Below, piece after piece: positions 44,259 to 52,776 of a stretch of 64,000 bases of DNA. The DNA lies in the NCBI GenBank assembly GCA_947367255.1, contig CANBCZ010000002.1:62001-126000 (forward strand), read 5' to 3'. Made by a program: the position numbers and the translations under genes. Numbering within the stretch: the first letter of the stretch is position 1; the number at the start of each line of letters is the position of its first letter. Below the pieces are notes generated by a model that was not told the DNA's origin, did not search any database, and was given only the letters and a program-made list of their open reading frames with translations. This DNA is from an uncultured Alistipes sp. GTDB lineage: Bacteria; Bacteroidota; Bacteroidia; Bacteroidales; Rikenellaceae.

Positions 44259-46280
44259 CTAAAACTTTATACCCAAGAATATCTGGAAATTGATGCCCGG
44301 CATTGGGCGGGAGAGGACTGAGAGATACTGCTCGTTAAAGAGATTATTGATAACTCCCTTTGCCGATAACTCTATATGTTTCAGCGGGATAGACTTCTCA
44401 AGGGAGATATTGCTCATAAAGTATGGTGGCAATTTACCCGAGAGCGAGATATCGTTTGAGGACATAGTATATCGCTCCGAATAGTAGCACCACTTATAGA
44501 GGAACACCCATCTGCGCCACGAAAGACGACCCGTAATGGTCGAGGAGCACTCAGGAACATAAGGCAACTGTTTCCCGACCGACTTATCGGCAGGTGTGCG
44601 CGGCTCGCCGACATTTATCGACGGGGTCCACGAGAAGGTGCCATTCAGTCCGAGTTGCCACTCCTTTGTCAGAGCCACATTCAGGTCCATCTGCAACTCC
44701 ACGCCGTAGGCGTGTACATCCTTTATATTGTCGGGAGAGAAGAAGCCTTTAGTGGTTGGCAGCCAGATAATCCAATCCTTTATAAAGGATTCAAACCAAC
44801 TTGCCGAGCCGCTGAGCGAGTATACATTCTGCTTACCGACAGCAAACGAAAGAGCTGCATCATAGCTCCAGCCGCTCTCCTTTTTCAAGTCAGGATTACC
44901 TCCGGGCAAGAAGTAGAGGTCGTTGAGTGTCGGAAAACGGCAGTTACGCGACACAGAGGCTTTAGCGGCGATATTACCACGCTTTGAGAGCACTCCGTCG
45001 ATGAAAAATGCGGGGATAATCGGTGTCCACTCCCTACCGAACATCTCCTCACGAATTACCAACGACATACCCAATCGCTCTGTCGGACGCCACTTTGCCG
45101 ACACCGAGCCCGAGAGCTCCGGGCGTGCCTTGCGATATCCCAAAATGCCGTTGCCGCCCTGCTGCAGAACAATATTTTTATCCCTGCTCTCCACAAAGTG
45201 CTGATGCATCGACAGGTTAGCCGTAAAGAGCCACTTATTACCGATATAGTACTCGCCCTCTGCCTGACCATAGATGGTGTTGATACTGCTGCGAGAGCGG
45301 GTCATATGTGCCATAACACCGTTACCCAAATCGCGCTTATAGTCGTACGCCATCCAAGTATAGGTATAGCCACCCTTTGCCGCGACCTTCCAATTTCTGC
45401 GGATATGGTCCCACGACAACACACCACGGAAGGTCTGCTCGCGCTGACGATTATCGAAGTCCGTATCGCTGCCGTGATCGACCGTAAGCATCGCAAGTTC
45501 GCGATTGGAGTTGATATACCACGCATTGAGCCCCAATCTGTCGCCCTTACCCGTATTGTAGTATACCTCCTGCAGAATGTGCAGATCCTTATACGAGCCG
45601 CTACGATTTCGCTCGACAGGGTAATATTGGTCTATGATGTTCATATTCTCGTCATAGACATTCTCCTTCTTATCGCGATTGAGGAACTTATAATCATTTG
45701 GAGATGAAGAGTATACTGCTCGCGTAGAGATCTGCCAATGGTCATTGCCGTATGTAAGTCGCAGAAACTCGTCAAAGCTCTTGAACGAGCCGATACCCTG
45801 AATATATTGCACCCCGAAACCATCTGCATCAGCAGGTTTGGTCGAGAGTTTTACCGCACCACCCAGACCGCCTCCCGTCTCGTTTACCGAGGAGGTACCG
45901 TGCAACAACGAGGCGTCGTCGATAAAGTATGACGGTATCATCGAGAAGTCGGTCATGCCGAGCATCGGATTGTTAATCTTCATTCCGTTCCATGACACCT
46001 GCGTATGCGACGGCGAGGTACCGCGAAAAGCTACCGTAGAGAGGGTTGCACGACCATAGCTTTTGACAAAAATCGAGGAGTTGAAGGTCAGAACATCTGC
46101 CATCGATAAGGAGATATTCTCTTTGAGAGCCACAGAGTCGAGCTTGGTCTGCTGTACGCCAATCTCCTTCATCGGTCGCTGACCCAAAACGGTAATCTCA
46201 CGAATAGCTACAGTACGCTCCTCTGCCATAGCCGAGAAGGTCAGGCTGAGTGCAGTCAATATGTAGCATAATCTTCTCAT
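44259..46280 (-). CDS. btuB: BtuB-like TonB-dependent cobalamin transporter
   Basis: 673 aa from the ATG at 46280; the track TTG start is not needed. Signal peptide (RRLCYILTALSLTFSAMA), a TonB-box-like stretch (VAIREITVLGQRP), plug domain (LSMADVLTFNSSIFVKSYGRATLSTVAFRGTSPSHTQVSWNGMKINNPMLG), and a barrel ending NFQIFLGIKF. It overlaps btuG by ATGA. The cobalamin riboswitch upstream of the operon and the BtuG neighbour make B12 the likely substrate. Confidence 0.9.
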   Translation of the reverse strand: MRRLCYILTALSLTFSAMAEERTVAIREITVLGQRPMKEIGVQQTKLDSVALKENISLSMADVLTFNSSIFVKSYGRATLSTVAFRGTSPSHTQVSWNGMKINNPMLGMTDFSMIPSYFIDDASLLHGTSSVNETGGGLGGAVKLSTKPADADGFGVQYIQGIGSFKSFDEFLRLTYGNDHWQISTRAVYSSSPNDYKFLNRDKKENVYDENMNIIDQYYPVERNRSGSYKDLHILQEVYYNTGKGDRLGLNAWYINSNRELAMLTVDHGSDTDFDNRQREQTFRGVLSWDHIRRNWKVAAKGGYTYTWMAYDYKRDLGNGVMAHMTRSRSSINTIYGQAEGEYYIGNKWLFTANLSMHQHFVESRDKNIVLQQGGNGILGYRKARPELSGSVSAKWRPTERLGMSLVIREEMFGREWTPIIPAFFIDGVLSKRGNIAAKASVSRNCRFPTLNDLYFLPGGNPDLKKESGWSYDAALSFAVGKQNVYSLSGSASWFESFIKDWIIWLPTTKGFFSPDNIKDVHAYGVELQMDLNVALTKEWQLGLNGTFSWTPSINVGEPRTPADKSVGKQLPYVPECSSTITGRLSWRRWVFLYKWCYYSERYTMSSNDISLSGKLPPYFMSNISLEKSIPLKHIELSAKGVINNLFNEQYLSVLSRPMPGINFQIFLGIKF

Positions 46281-47353
46281 TTCCAACAAAATGCACCGGG
46301 GATAATACCCACATAGAAGCTGTCCAACTCTTCGCCAGCTGCCGAGTAACGATAGACCATCCCCTGCTGCGAATAATCAACGGCATCGGCAACATATATA
46401 TCCCCATTTTCGGGACTTACAGTGAGTCCGTAATAGATTGTTCCGCGCGATGAAATTACAGGTTGTGTCGGCAATCTGTCTGCCGAAACATCCATCGCCC
46501 ATATGTCGTCATTTATCCAATAGAGTCTGTTGCCCGCACGATTTATCTGCACCTCAGACGGGTCGTCACCAAGGCGGAAATCAAACTTCTTCTCTATCTC
46601 AAAGCGCTCTGCATCAATACGATATAGCGCCGGAGCCTCATAGCCGTATGGCGAGCCGTCAAAGCCACCATCGGTAACTGTCCAGAGTTTGCCGTTGCAG
46701 TCCAACGCAAGCGATGTAGGCTGAATACCTACTGTAAGCTCCGCCACAACACTATCTGTTCGGGTATCAATCTTGAGAATTCTATTCTGATATGACCAGC
46801 AATTAACATAGACAAAGTCGCCCCACTGCACCATCTGCTCGGTCGAGCCACTCTCCATTGTCATATTCGGCACCTCGATATAGCCCGTAACCTGATAGCG
46901 TTTCGGATTTACGATAAAGATTCTGTTATCCCATAGTTGAGAAATATACGCCTTTTCATCGGAGAGGAAGTGGATATAACGCGGAGAGGTGAGGTTTGTG
47001 ATACGACCTATCTCCTTGAAAGTTTCGGTATCTATAGCAAAGACCACATGCGAGTTATTGACCACAATCCAACCAACTCCGTCGCGGATAACCATACTCT
47101 GCGCCACATCGCCGAGTTTCATTCCGTTGGCACGATTAAATATCTCATTCTCAACGGTTTTAGTTGCGGGATTATAGAAAGATAACGAGCCGTTTCCATA
47201 CTGGAAATTGCCCTCATTGGAGATGAACAGTCCCGACTCCGTTACCCTAAACTGCTCAACAAGACCATACTCCCACCGCATACAGCCACAGAGGGCTGCC
47301 AAGGTAAAAATTATGGCAACAACTGTCGAAAAAATATGTCGCGGACTGTTCAT
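46277..47353 (-). CDS. btuG: BtuG-like surface lipoprotein (beta-propeller B12-capture protein)
   Basis: 358 aa from the ATG at 47353; the track start at 47452 is a TTG. Lipobox LAALCGC gives a lipoprotein. The body is a YncE/DUF5074-type seven-bladed propeller: IDTETFKEIGRITNLTSPRYI, WDNRIFIVNPKRYQVTGYIEV, ILKIDTRTDSVVAELTVGIQPTSL, TDGGFDGSPYGYEAPALYRIDA. BtuG of Bacteroides thetaiotaomicron is such a propeller; it binds B12 with very high affinity at the cell surface and pairs with BtuB. Gene order and riboswitch support the same role. Confidence 0.87.
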   Translation of the reverse strand: MNSPRHIFSTVVAIIFTLAALCGCMRWEYGLVEQFRVTESGLFISNEGNFQYGNGSLSFYNPATKTVENEIFNRANGMKLGDVAQSMVIRDGVGWIVVNNSHVVFAIDTETFKEIGRITNLTSPRYIHFLSDEKAYISQLWDNRIFIVNPKRYQVTGYIEVPNMTMESGSTEQMVQWGDFVYVNCWSYQNRILKIDTRTDSVVAELTVGIQPTSLALDCNGKLWTVTDGGFDGSPYGYEAPALYRIDAERFEIEKKFDFRLGDDPSEVQINRAGNRLYWINDDIWAMDVSADRLPTQPVISSRGTIYYGLTVSPENGDIYVADAVDYSQQGMVYRYSAAGEELDSFYVGIIPGAFCWK

Positions 47354-47375
47354 TATAGTTCCAAAAGATGAAAAT

Positions 47376-48305
47376 TTACAAATCGTAGAAATCACACACC
47401 TCGGTCGAGATCTCGCCCAGATGTCCACTCTTACCGTTACAAGCGGTAACAACCTTGATGTAGTCGATATACTCCAGCTTTATCGCTCGACCATCGCTAT
47501 CGATCGCCTGCGAAATATCAAAGCAATTAACCGCCTTAAATGTCGGCAGCCAATCGGTTTGGCTGTAATTATCGGCATAACCCCAACCATACGGCGGAAG
47601 TATCCACATCTGACCATTGCCCGACTTATCGTAGTTCTGCTCCTTGAGGCGTATGCCTGTAAGGGTATAGCTCTCTTCGGTCATCCAAGCGGGATAGTAC
47701 GACGGCTGCGGATGGTAGGTTTTAAGATAATCAACCTCTCCCTCAACGCCCTCAGAATCAACCCATTTCACAGGCTGCTCGTCACCCTCCGGACGGAAGT
47801 AAGTCACCGAATAGTTCTCAACTGTACCCTCGGCAGATGCCTCACTACCTGCAAGGGCATACCAAGTGTCGTCAGCCTCTCCGTTACCATTTTCGTCCTG
47901 CATAACCCAGACTATTCCGGGCTCCGACGAGGTGTCGAAGGCATTGCCCTGAATGGCAAAATCATAACCCTCGTTGTTGTCTATGCTATGGTCGAAACCG
48001 ACAACAATATAGCCACCAAAGGCTCCGAGCGAGACAAAGCTCTTCTTGCCAAGTCGCATCTCTGCGTAGGCAACAGCATCGGCAACGCTCCTCTCGTTAC
48101 CCGTAAAGCCACCCGTTTTGGTATCACCGATAAACTGACCCGGTGCAGGGCAGTACTCGACAACCTCTGTCCACTGCTTTGATGAGGCAGTAGTCTGCGG
48201 GCGATAGTGCTCACCCTTATCGGGAGCGGTGAAGGTCTCGTCTATGTTACAAGACGAGACTATCACTGCCAAAATGGTTAAAATCAACGATTTATATATT
48301 CTCAT
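47376..48305 (-). CDS. Surface lipoprotein conserved in B12-uptake loci
   Basis: 309 aa with lipobox VIVSSCNID. The body (VVEYCPAPGQFIGDTKT, SFVSLGAFGGYIVVGFDHSI, SEPGIVWVMQDENGNGEADDTWYAL, SYYPAWMTEESYTLTGIRL, IKVVTACNGKSGHLGEISTEV) closely resembles the 'cell surface protein' I know from BtuB/BtuG loci of Bacteroides; function there is not settled. It is 3 nt after the DUF4465 gene and 22 nt before btuG. DENGNGEADD may bind calcium. Confidence 0.7.
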   Translation of the reverse strand: MRIYKSLILTILAVIVSSCNIDETFTAPDKGEHYRPQTTASSKQWTEVVEYCPAPGQFIGDTKTGGFTGNERSVADAVAYAEMRLGKKSFVSLGAFGGYIVVGFDHSIDNNEGYDFAIQGNAFDTSSEPGIVWVMQDENGNGEADDTWYALAGSEASAEGTVENYSVTYFRPEGDEQPVKWVDSEGVEGEVDYLKTYHPQPSYYPAWMTEESYTLTGIRLKEQNYDKSGNGQMWILPPYGWGYADNYSQTDWLPTFKAVNCFDISQAIDSDGRAIKLEYIDYIKVVTACNGKSGHLGEISTEVCDFYDL

Positions 48306-48308
48306 ATC

Positions 48309-49853
48309 TTAAAATATTACCGCTACATCGTCATAAGCAAAGTATGCAGGAACCGAAAGACCGTAGTCGCCTATCATATCCTCAGAGCCCTCCATATTGA
48401 ACGACACCTTGACAACCTTGCCAAGTACTGAGAGGTCCCACTTTGTCCACTCGGTAACAAACTGCTTACCCTTATTGAGCAGGTAGAACTCTGCCTTTGT
48501 CGGCTCGTTATCATCCTCGCTCTCAAATCCGTATGCAACAATCTTAAATGTCGATTCGTCACTAAGTACATATGTCGAACCGAAGCCCGCAGCCTGCAAC
48601 TGATTATAGACATAGGTAGTATTTGTAACCCACATGTGGTCAATTACACGAGCCTCGCCATCCCAAAAAGTGAGCGATGGCAGAGTGTTATTCATTCCAA
48701 AGCCAGAGTCGTAAGTGTCTATATAGCCGAAATGGGTATTGAAGTTTGTTCCGCTATGACCTCCCGTAACATTATATGCCTGCAAATCGTACATATAACT
48801 ACCCTCATTCTGCCAATCAGTACCAACATAGTTCGAGATACCCGCATGACCACCATAGAAGCCGAAATCGCCCGCTACCGGCTCGAACATCAGCTCTGTA
48901 TTGGTCTCATCGACCCACCAATAGCTGCCATGTCCTGAGCTCGCCTGCATACCGCTCGGGATAAACTCCGACCAGTAGTACTTATTGCTACCAAGCTCGA
49001 CATTGCCCTTGCAATCTGCATCCTCAAAGGTAAGCACACGCATCTGCGGCTCACTCTTCAAATCTGCCTTTGCAATTGTTGTTGCTACGCGCTGCACGGC
49101 ACCCGCCGTAAGGTCCTTTTTCGGGCTCCTCACTTCGGTAAATGTTGCACCGTCGGCAAAGGTATATACTATGGTAAGTTCTGTTCCGCCAACGGCTGAC
49201 GGCAGGGTCACCATCGCCGCAAAAACACCCTCATTTTCGGGCTTCAGAACAACACCCTCGCCAAAATTGAGCACTACCCTATTTGCGCCATTTACAACAT
49301 CAGCACACCACGCATCGTTTACATAGTCGTACTCTCTTTCTCCCGCGAGGCAAACACCATCCACAGCCGTAACAGAGATAGATACAAGCTTTTCAGAGAC
49401 ATCGCTACTTGTTGTATCGAACCAGATATACGATGTCTTATGCTCAAGCACAAATGTCTTGTATTCATCAGCAAGCGCATAACCAAAATCGCCATCGTTT
49501 CCCAAGTTTCCGTCGGCTGTCTGAGAGGCAAGAACTTTGGCATTTTTGTCACTACCCGTCATATTGTAAAATACGTGATAGTCACCAAATGTCGATGGCT
49601 CATTCTCCCACTTGAATTGCGCCGCTTTACAACGCTCAGCAATCGCCTTACTACGAACCGTTCCTAACCAAATATAGTCGCCAGCACTCCAAAAATATGG
49701 AATCTTGTCGGCGTCCGGAGTACCAAACTCTGTACGAGAATCGACCGCACTGTAACCTGTAAGTACAAACTCGTTGTTGTACTGCACATCCTCCACCTTG
49801 CTACAAGAGACTACCAGCGCCACTACAGCTAAAATTTCAAAAAACCTCTTCAT
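48309..49853 (-). CDS. Lipoprotein: fimbrillin-like N-terminus plus DUF4465 C-terminus
   Basis: 514 aa from the ATG at 49853, which has a good ribosome site (ggaggtg); the track start overlaps the micropeptide gene. Lipobox ALVVSCSKV. The N-terminal part (VDSRTEFGTPDADKIPYFWSAGDYIWLG) is a fimbrillin-type domain like that at 10093-12666. The C-terminal ~250 residues fit DUF4465: ELGSNKYYWSEFIPSG, WVTNTTYVYNQLQAAG, AEFYLLNKGKQFVTEWTKWDLSVLGKVVKVSF, LSVPAYFAYDDVAV. It is the first large gene under the B12 riboswitch, so it may be a B12-binding surface protein; that is inference. Confidence 0.78.
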   Translation of the reverse strand: MKRFFEILAVVALVVSCSKVEDVQYNNEFVLTGYSAVDSRTEFGTPDADKIPYFWSAGDYIWLGTVRSKAIAERCKAAQFKWENEPSTFGDYHVFYNMTGSDKNAKVLASQTADGNLGNDGDFGYALADEYKTFVLEHKTSYIWFDTTSSDVSEKLVSISVTAVDGVCLAGEREYDYVNDAWCADVVNGANRVVLNFGEGVVLKPENEGVFAAMVTLPSAVGGTELTIVYTFADGATFTEVRSPKKDLTAGAVQRVATTIAKADLKSEPQMRVLTFEDADCKGNVELGSNKYYWSEFIPSGMQASSGHGSYWWVDETNTELMFEPVAGDFGFYGGHAGISNYVGTDWQNEGSYMYDLQAYNVTGGHSGTNFNTHFGYIDTYDSGFGMNNTLPSLTFWDGEARVIDHMWVTNTTYVYNQLQAAGFGSTYVLSDESTFKIVAYGFESEDDNEPTKAEFYLLNKGKQFVTEWTKWDLSVLGKVVKVSFNMEGSEDMIGDYGLSVPAYFAYDDVAVIF

Positions 49854-49866
49854 AATCACCTCCAAT

Positions 49867-49971
49867 CTACATATCGTCCCACTCTGCCGGCTTTTGTTGT
49901 GAAATAGCAAACCCGACCTCTGCTCGGATGACAGTAGTTTCGACTGTCGGCGACAAATACTTTTTCTTCAT
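49867..49971 (-). CDS. 34-aa micropeptide under the cobalamin riboswitch
   Basis: Not in the ORF track. ATG at 49971, TAG at 49867. It begins MKKKYLSPTVETTVI, has EVGFAIS and ends EWDDM. It lies 13 nt before the fimbrillin-like/DUF4465 gene and about 30 nt after the riboswitch terminator, so it is the first translated product of the B12 operon. It matches the peptide at 12683-12829 in plan (Lys start, Pro, E.GFA.S, Trp-Asp end). No signal peptide. Function unknown; it could be a leader peptide, a chaperone for the lipoprotein, or a secreted signal. Confidence 0.75.
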   Translation of the reverse strand: MKKKYLSPTVETTVIRAEVGFAISQQKPAEWDDM

Positions 49972-50001
49972 AACCTGTAAAGAATTTGTAAAAGTTAATA
50001 A

Positions 50002-50037
50002 ATAAAAAACGCTGTAACCATCAGGATTACAGCGTTA
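50002..50037 (-). terminator. Rho-independent terminator of the riboswitch expression platform
   Basis: On the - strand AACGCTGTAA and TTACAGCGTT form a 10-bp stem, followed by TTTTTTATTT. It stands between the riboswitch and the first ORF. Confidence 0.8.
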
Positions 50038-50118
50038 TATCAAAACTAACTCTTACGATTTGTGCACCAATCTGCCGGAGCTGTTCTGATCCCAACCCGT
50101 CATCCTGCAGGTTCAAAA

Positions 50119-50303
50119 TCATATGGTGCAGAGGCAGGTCTTCTGACTTGTTCCGTTTGGAACGCCTTCCCGATTACTCAGTGGCTCATTGTCCAAACAT
50201 ACTCCCCTTCCGGGGATGGAACTTACAGCAGCAGGTACTGTTCCGGATTTCCACCGGATTTCCTTTTCACTTCAGTCGCTCGCACGACCAAAGAACCATC
50301 TGC
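50119..50303 (-). promoter_or_regulatory. Cobalamin (B12) riboswitch
   Basis: Read on the - strand: GGAAATCCGGTGGAAATCCGG, then AACAGTACCTGCTGCTGTAA, CCACTG, GGGAAGGCG and the B12 box CAAGTCAGAAGACCTGCC, in the order of the Rfam cobalamin riboswitch. The downstream hairpin terminator suggests that B12 binding stops transcription of the uptake operon. Boundaries are approximate. Confidence 0.93.
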
Positions 50304-50307
50304 ACTG

Positions 50308-50315
50308 CAAAGGTA
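50308..50315 (-). promoter_or_regulatory. -7 box for the B12 operon
   Basis: On the - strand TACCTTTG, a perfect TAnnTTTG, sits just upstream of the riboswitch. No clear -33 element is seen. Confidence 0.6.
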
Positions 50316-50389
50316 TGTATTTTTTCTTTACGTTGTTCTCCCAAGCACCATTTTTCCTCCGATTTTCATAAGATTCGCCGTTTGCAACC

Positions 50390-50419
50390 TTTGAAATTAA
50401 ACTTTTCATACTATCTTTG
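50390..50419 (+). promoter_or_regulatory. Promoter for the aryl-polyene-like cluster
   Basis: TTTG (50390-50393), 18 nt, TATCTTTG (50412-50419). The leader to the ATG at 50511 is about 85 nt. It is divergent from the B12 operon. Confidence 0.65.
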
Positions 50420-50510
50420 CGAGTCGTTTGAACTATTCGACATAAAACTTTGTTTTATAGTTCGGACTAAACAGAGGTAAATATCGAAAAATCTGAGAGT
50501 GTATTAGGTT

Positions 50511-52022
50511 ATGATAATTAGCGACAAATTAAGCATAGACGAGGTTAAGGCGATTGTCGAGGAGGGCGAACTGGTCGAGATTGGTCAGGATGCCTGCACA
50601 AGCATCGAGCAGTGTTTCAACTTTCTCGAATCCTTCTCAAAGGACAAGGTAATATACGGCATCAACACCGGCTTTGGTCCTATGGCGCAGTGGCGCATTG
50701 ATGACAACCACCTCAACGAACTCCAATACAACATTATTCGCAGCCACTCGACAGGTGCAGGCGAGCCGTTGCCCGTGCAGTGCGTGCGTGCCGCGATGCT
50801 TGCGCGACTGATGACCTTTATGCAGGCTCACTCTGGCGTAAATATCCAGACCTGTGAGCTGCTTGTCGAGTTTCTCAATCGAGGCATCTATCCTGTTATC
50901 CCGCAGCACGGCAGCGTAGGTGCGAGTGGCGACTTGGTGCAGCTTGCACATATTGCCCTTGCTCTGATTGGCGAGGGTGAGGTATTCTACCAGGGTGTTC
51001 GTCGCAACACCTCCGAGGTATTTGCCGAGTTGGGCATAAAGCCGCTACAGATGTATGTCCGCGAGGGTCTTGCGGTAACAAACGGCACAGCGGTAATGAC
51101 CGGTATTGGACTTACAAACCTGCTCAACGCAAAGCGTCTGCTCGACTACTCGCTCAAAGCGTCAGTATTGATGAACGAGATTGCATCATCCTTCGACGAC
51201 CTTATGTCCGAGACCCTCAATGGTGTAAAGCGCCACTCGGGTCAGCAGTGCGTGGCGGCAAAGATGCGTGAGATTGCAACAGGCAGTCAGATGCTTCTCG
51301 ACCGCGAGCAGGAGCTTTACCACCGCAGCGAGGAGGATGTATTTGAGCACAAAGTACAGCCATACTACTCTCTGCGCTGCATTCCTCAGATTCTCGGACC
51401 TGTATGGGACACTGTAGAGAATGTCGAAAAGGTTCTTATCAACGAGCTCAACTCTGCCGATGATAACCCTATTGTCGATCCGCAGCACAAGACCGTAATC
51501 CACGGCGGAAACTTCCACGGCGACTATGTCTCATTCGAGATGGATAAGCTCAAAATTGCCGTGACAAAGATGACAATGCTTGCCGAGCGACAGATGAACT
51601 ACCTGTTCCACGACCGCATCAACGGCATCCTGCCTCCGTTTGTAAATCTCGGAGTGCTCGGTCTTAACTACGGTCTACAGGCGTCACAGTTTACTGCAAC
51701 CTCGACAACAGCAGAGTGCCAGACTCTCTCAAATCCGATGTATGTACACTCTATCCCGAACAACAACGACAATCAGGATATCGTATCGATGGGTACAAAC
51801 TCGGCACTTATCTGCCAACGAGTAATCGAGAACAGTTTCCAGGTGCTGGCAATACATATGATGGCACTTGTTCAAGCTGTAGATTGTCTGAAGATTGCCG
51901 ACCGACTTGCTCCGGCAACACACGAGCTCTATAATCAGGTTCGAGAGCTTGTGCCGCTCTTTGTGGAGGATACTCCGAAGTACAAGGAGATTGAGGCGGT
52001 AATGGCACTGCTCAAACGATAA
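50511..52022 (+). CDS. Aromatic amino acid ammonia-lyase (tyrosine ammonia-lyase-like)
   Basis: 503 aa. MIO-forming Ala-Ser-Gly lies in GSVGASGDL. GINTGFGPMAQWRI, NIIRSHSTGAGEPL, IHGGNFHGDYVSFEMDKLKIAV and MYVHSIPNNNDNQDIVSMGTNSA are close to what I recall of the Flavobacterium johnsoniae tyrosine ammonia-lyase. It would turn tyrosine (or Phe/His) into an aryl acrylate. Position at the head of a polyketide-like cluster, with no hut genes (hutU, hutI) around, argues for an aryl starter unit rather than histidine breakdown. The pocket carries Ser-His (SHS), which is found both in HAL and in Bacteroidetes TAL. Confidence 0.82.
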   Translation: MIISDKLSIDEVKAIVEEGELVEIGQDACTSIEQCFNFLESFSKDKVIYGINTGFGPMAQWRIDDNHLNELQYNIIRSHSTGAGEPLPVQCVRAAMLARLMTFMQAHSGVNIQTCELLVEFLNRGIYPVIPQHGSVGASGDLVQLAHIALALIGEGEVFYQGVRRNTSEVFAELGIKPLQMYVREGLAVTNGTAVMTGIGLTNLLNAKRLLDYSLKASVLMNEIASSFDDLMSETLNGVKRHSGQQCVAAKMREIATGSQMLLDREQELYHRSEEDVFEHKVQPYYSLRCIPQILGPVWDTVENVEKVLINELNSADDNPIVDPQHKTVIHGGNFHGDYVSFEMDKLKIAVTKMTMLAERQMNYLFHDRINGILPPFVNLGVLGLNYGLQASQFTATSTTAECQTLSNPMYVHSIPNNNDNQDIVSMGTNSALICQRVIENSFQVLAIHMMALVQAVDCLKIADRLAPATHELYNQVRELVPLFVEDTPKYKEIEAVMALLKR

Positions 52023-52033
52023 GCTAAACGAAG

Positions 52034-52774
52034 ATGGAGAAGATGACAAAATATGCACTTGTAACCGGAGCCAGCCGAGGTATCGGTCGTGCCATTGCTC
52101 TTAAACTTGCAGAGCAGGGTTACTCAGTAATAATCAACTATGCCTCAAACAGTGCCGCTGCCGAGCAGACACTGAGCGATATTGTCGCCAATGGCGGCAC
52201 TGCCGAGCTGCTTCCGTTCGATGTAAGCAACGGCGAGGCAGTTGCCACAGCGCTGCAGCAGTGGAAGGAGAGTCACCCCGAGGAGTATATCTCGGTTGTG
52301 GTCAATAATGCCGGCATCCGCAAGGACAACCTAATGATGTGGATGGGTCCGAGCGATTGGCACAGCGTGGTTTCAACCTCGCTTGACGGCTTCTACAATG
52401 TCACACAGCCACTGCTCAAGGATATGCTTGTGAAGAAGTGGGGTCGCATTGTCAATGTGGCATCACTCTCGGGCATAAAGGGTATGCCGGGACAGACAAA
52501 CTACTCGGCGGCAAAGGGTGGTCTTATCGCTGCAACAAAGGCTCTGGCGCAGGAGGTTGCAAAGAAGAGGGTTACGGTAAATGCTGTCGCTCCGGGATTT
52601 ATCAAGAGTGATATGACAGCCGACCTGAACGAGGCGGAGCTGAAGAAGCTGGTACCTGCGGGTCGCTTTGGCGAGGCAGAGGAGGTTGCCGAGCTTGTGG
52701 CATTTCTGGTCTCTGATGCTGCGGCATACATCACCGGAGAGGTAATTTCAATAAACGGAGGAATCTACACCTAA
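52034..52774 (+). CDS. fabG: 3-oxoacyl-ACP reductase (FabG-like SDR)
   Basis: 246 aa. VTGASRGIGRAIALKLAEQGY is the NADPH loop; VVNNAGI, catalytic Ser in VASLSGI and YxxxK in NYSAAKGGLIAATKAL complete the SDR tetrad. It reduces the beta-keto group in each polyene extension cycle. Starts at 52034 or the second Met at 52043. It is 11 nt after the lyase gene and 2 nt before the ketosynthase gene. Confidence 0.88.
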   Translation: MEKMTKYALVTGASRGIGRAIALKLAEQGYSVIINYASNSAAAEQTLSDIVANGGTAELLPFDVSNGEAVATALQQWKESHPEEYISVVVNNAGIRKDNLMMWMGPSDWHSVVSTSLDGFYNVTQPLLKDMLVKKWGRIVNVASLSGIKGMPGQTNYSAAKGGLIAATKALAQEVAKKRVTVNAVAPGFIKSDMTADLNEAELKKLVPAGRFGEAEEVAELVAFLVSDAAAYITGEVISINGGIYT

Positions 52775-52776
52775 AT

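Noticed and set aside
47208-48182. 324-aa ORF on the + strand across btuG and its neighbour
   Set aside because: Antisense shadow of two lipoprotein genes with clear signals; composition is low in Gly and rich in Arg/Ile and shows no domain.
50511-52022. Histidine ammonia-lyase (hutH) for histidine breakdown
   Set aside because: No hut genes nearby and the gene heads a polyketide-type operon; resemblance to Bacteroidetes tyrosine ammonia-lyase is better. Not fully excluded.
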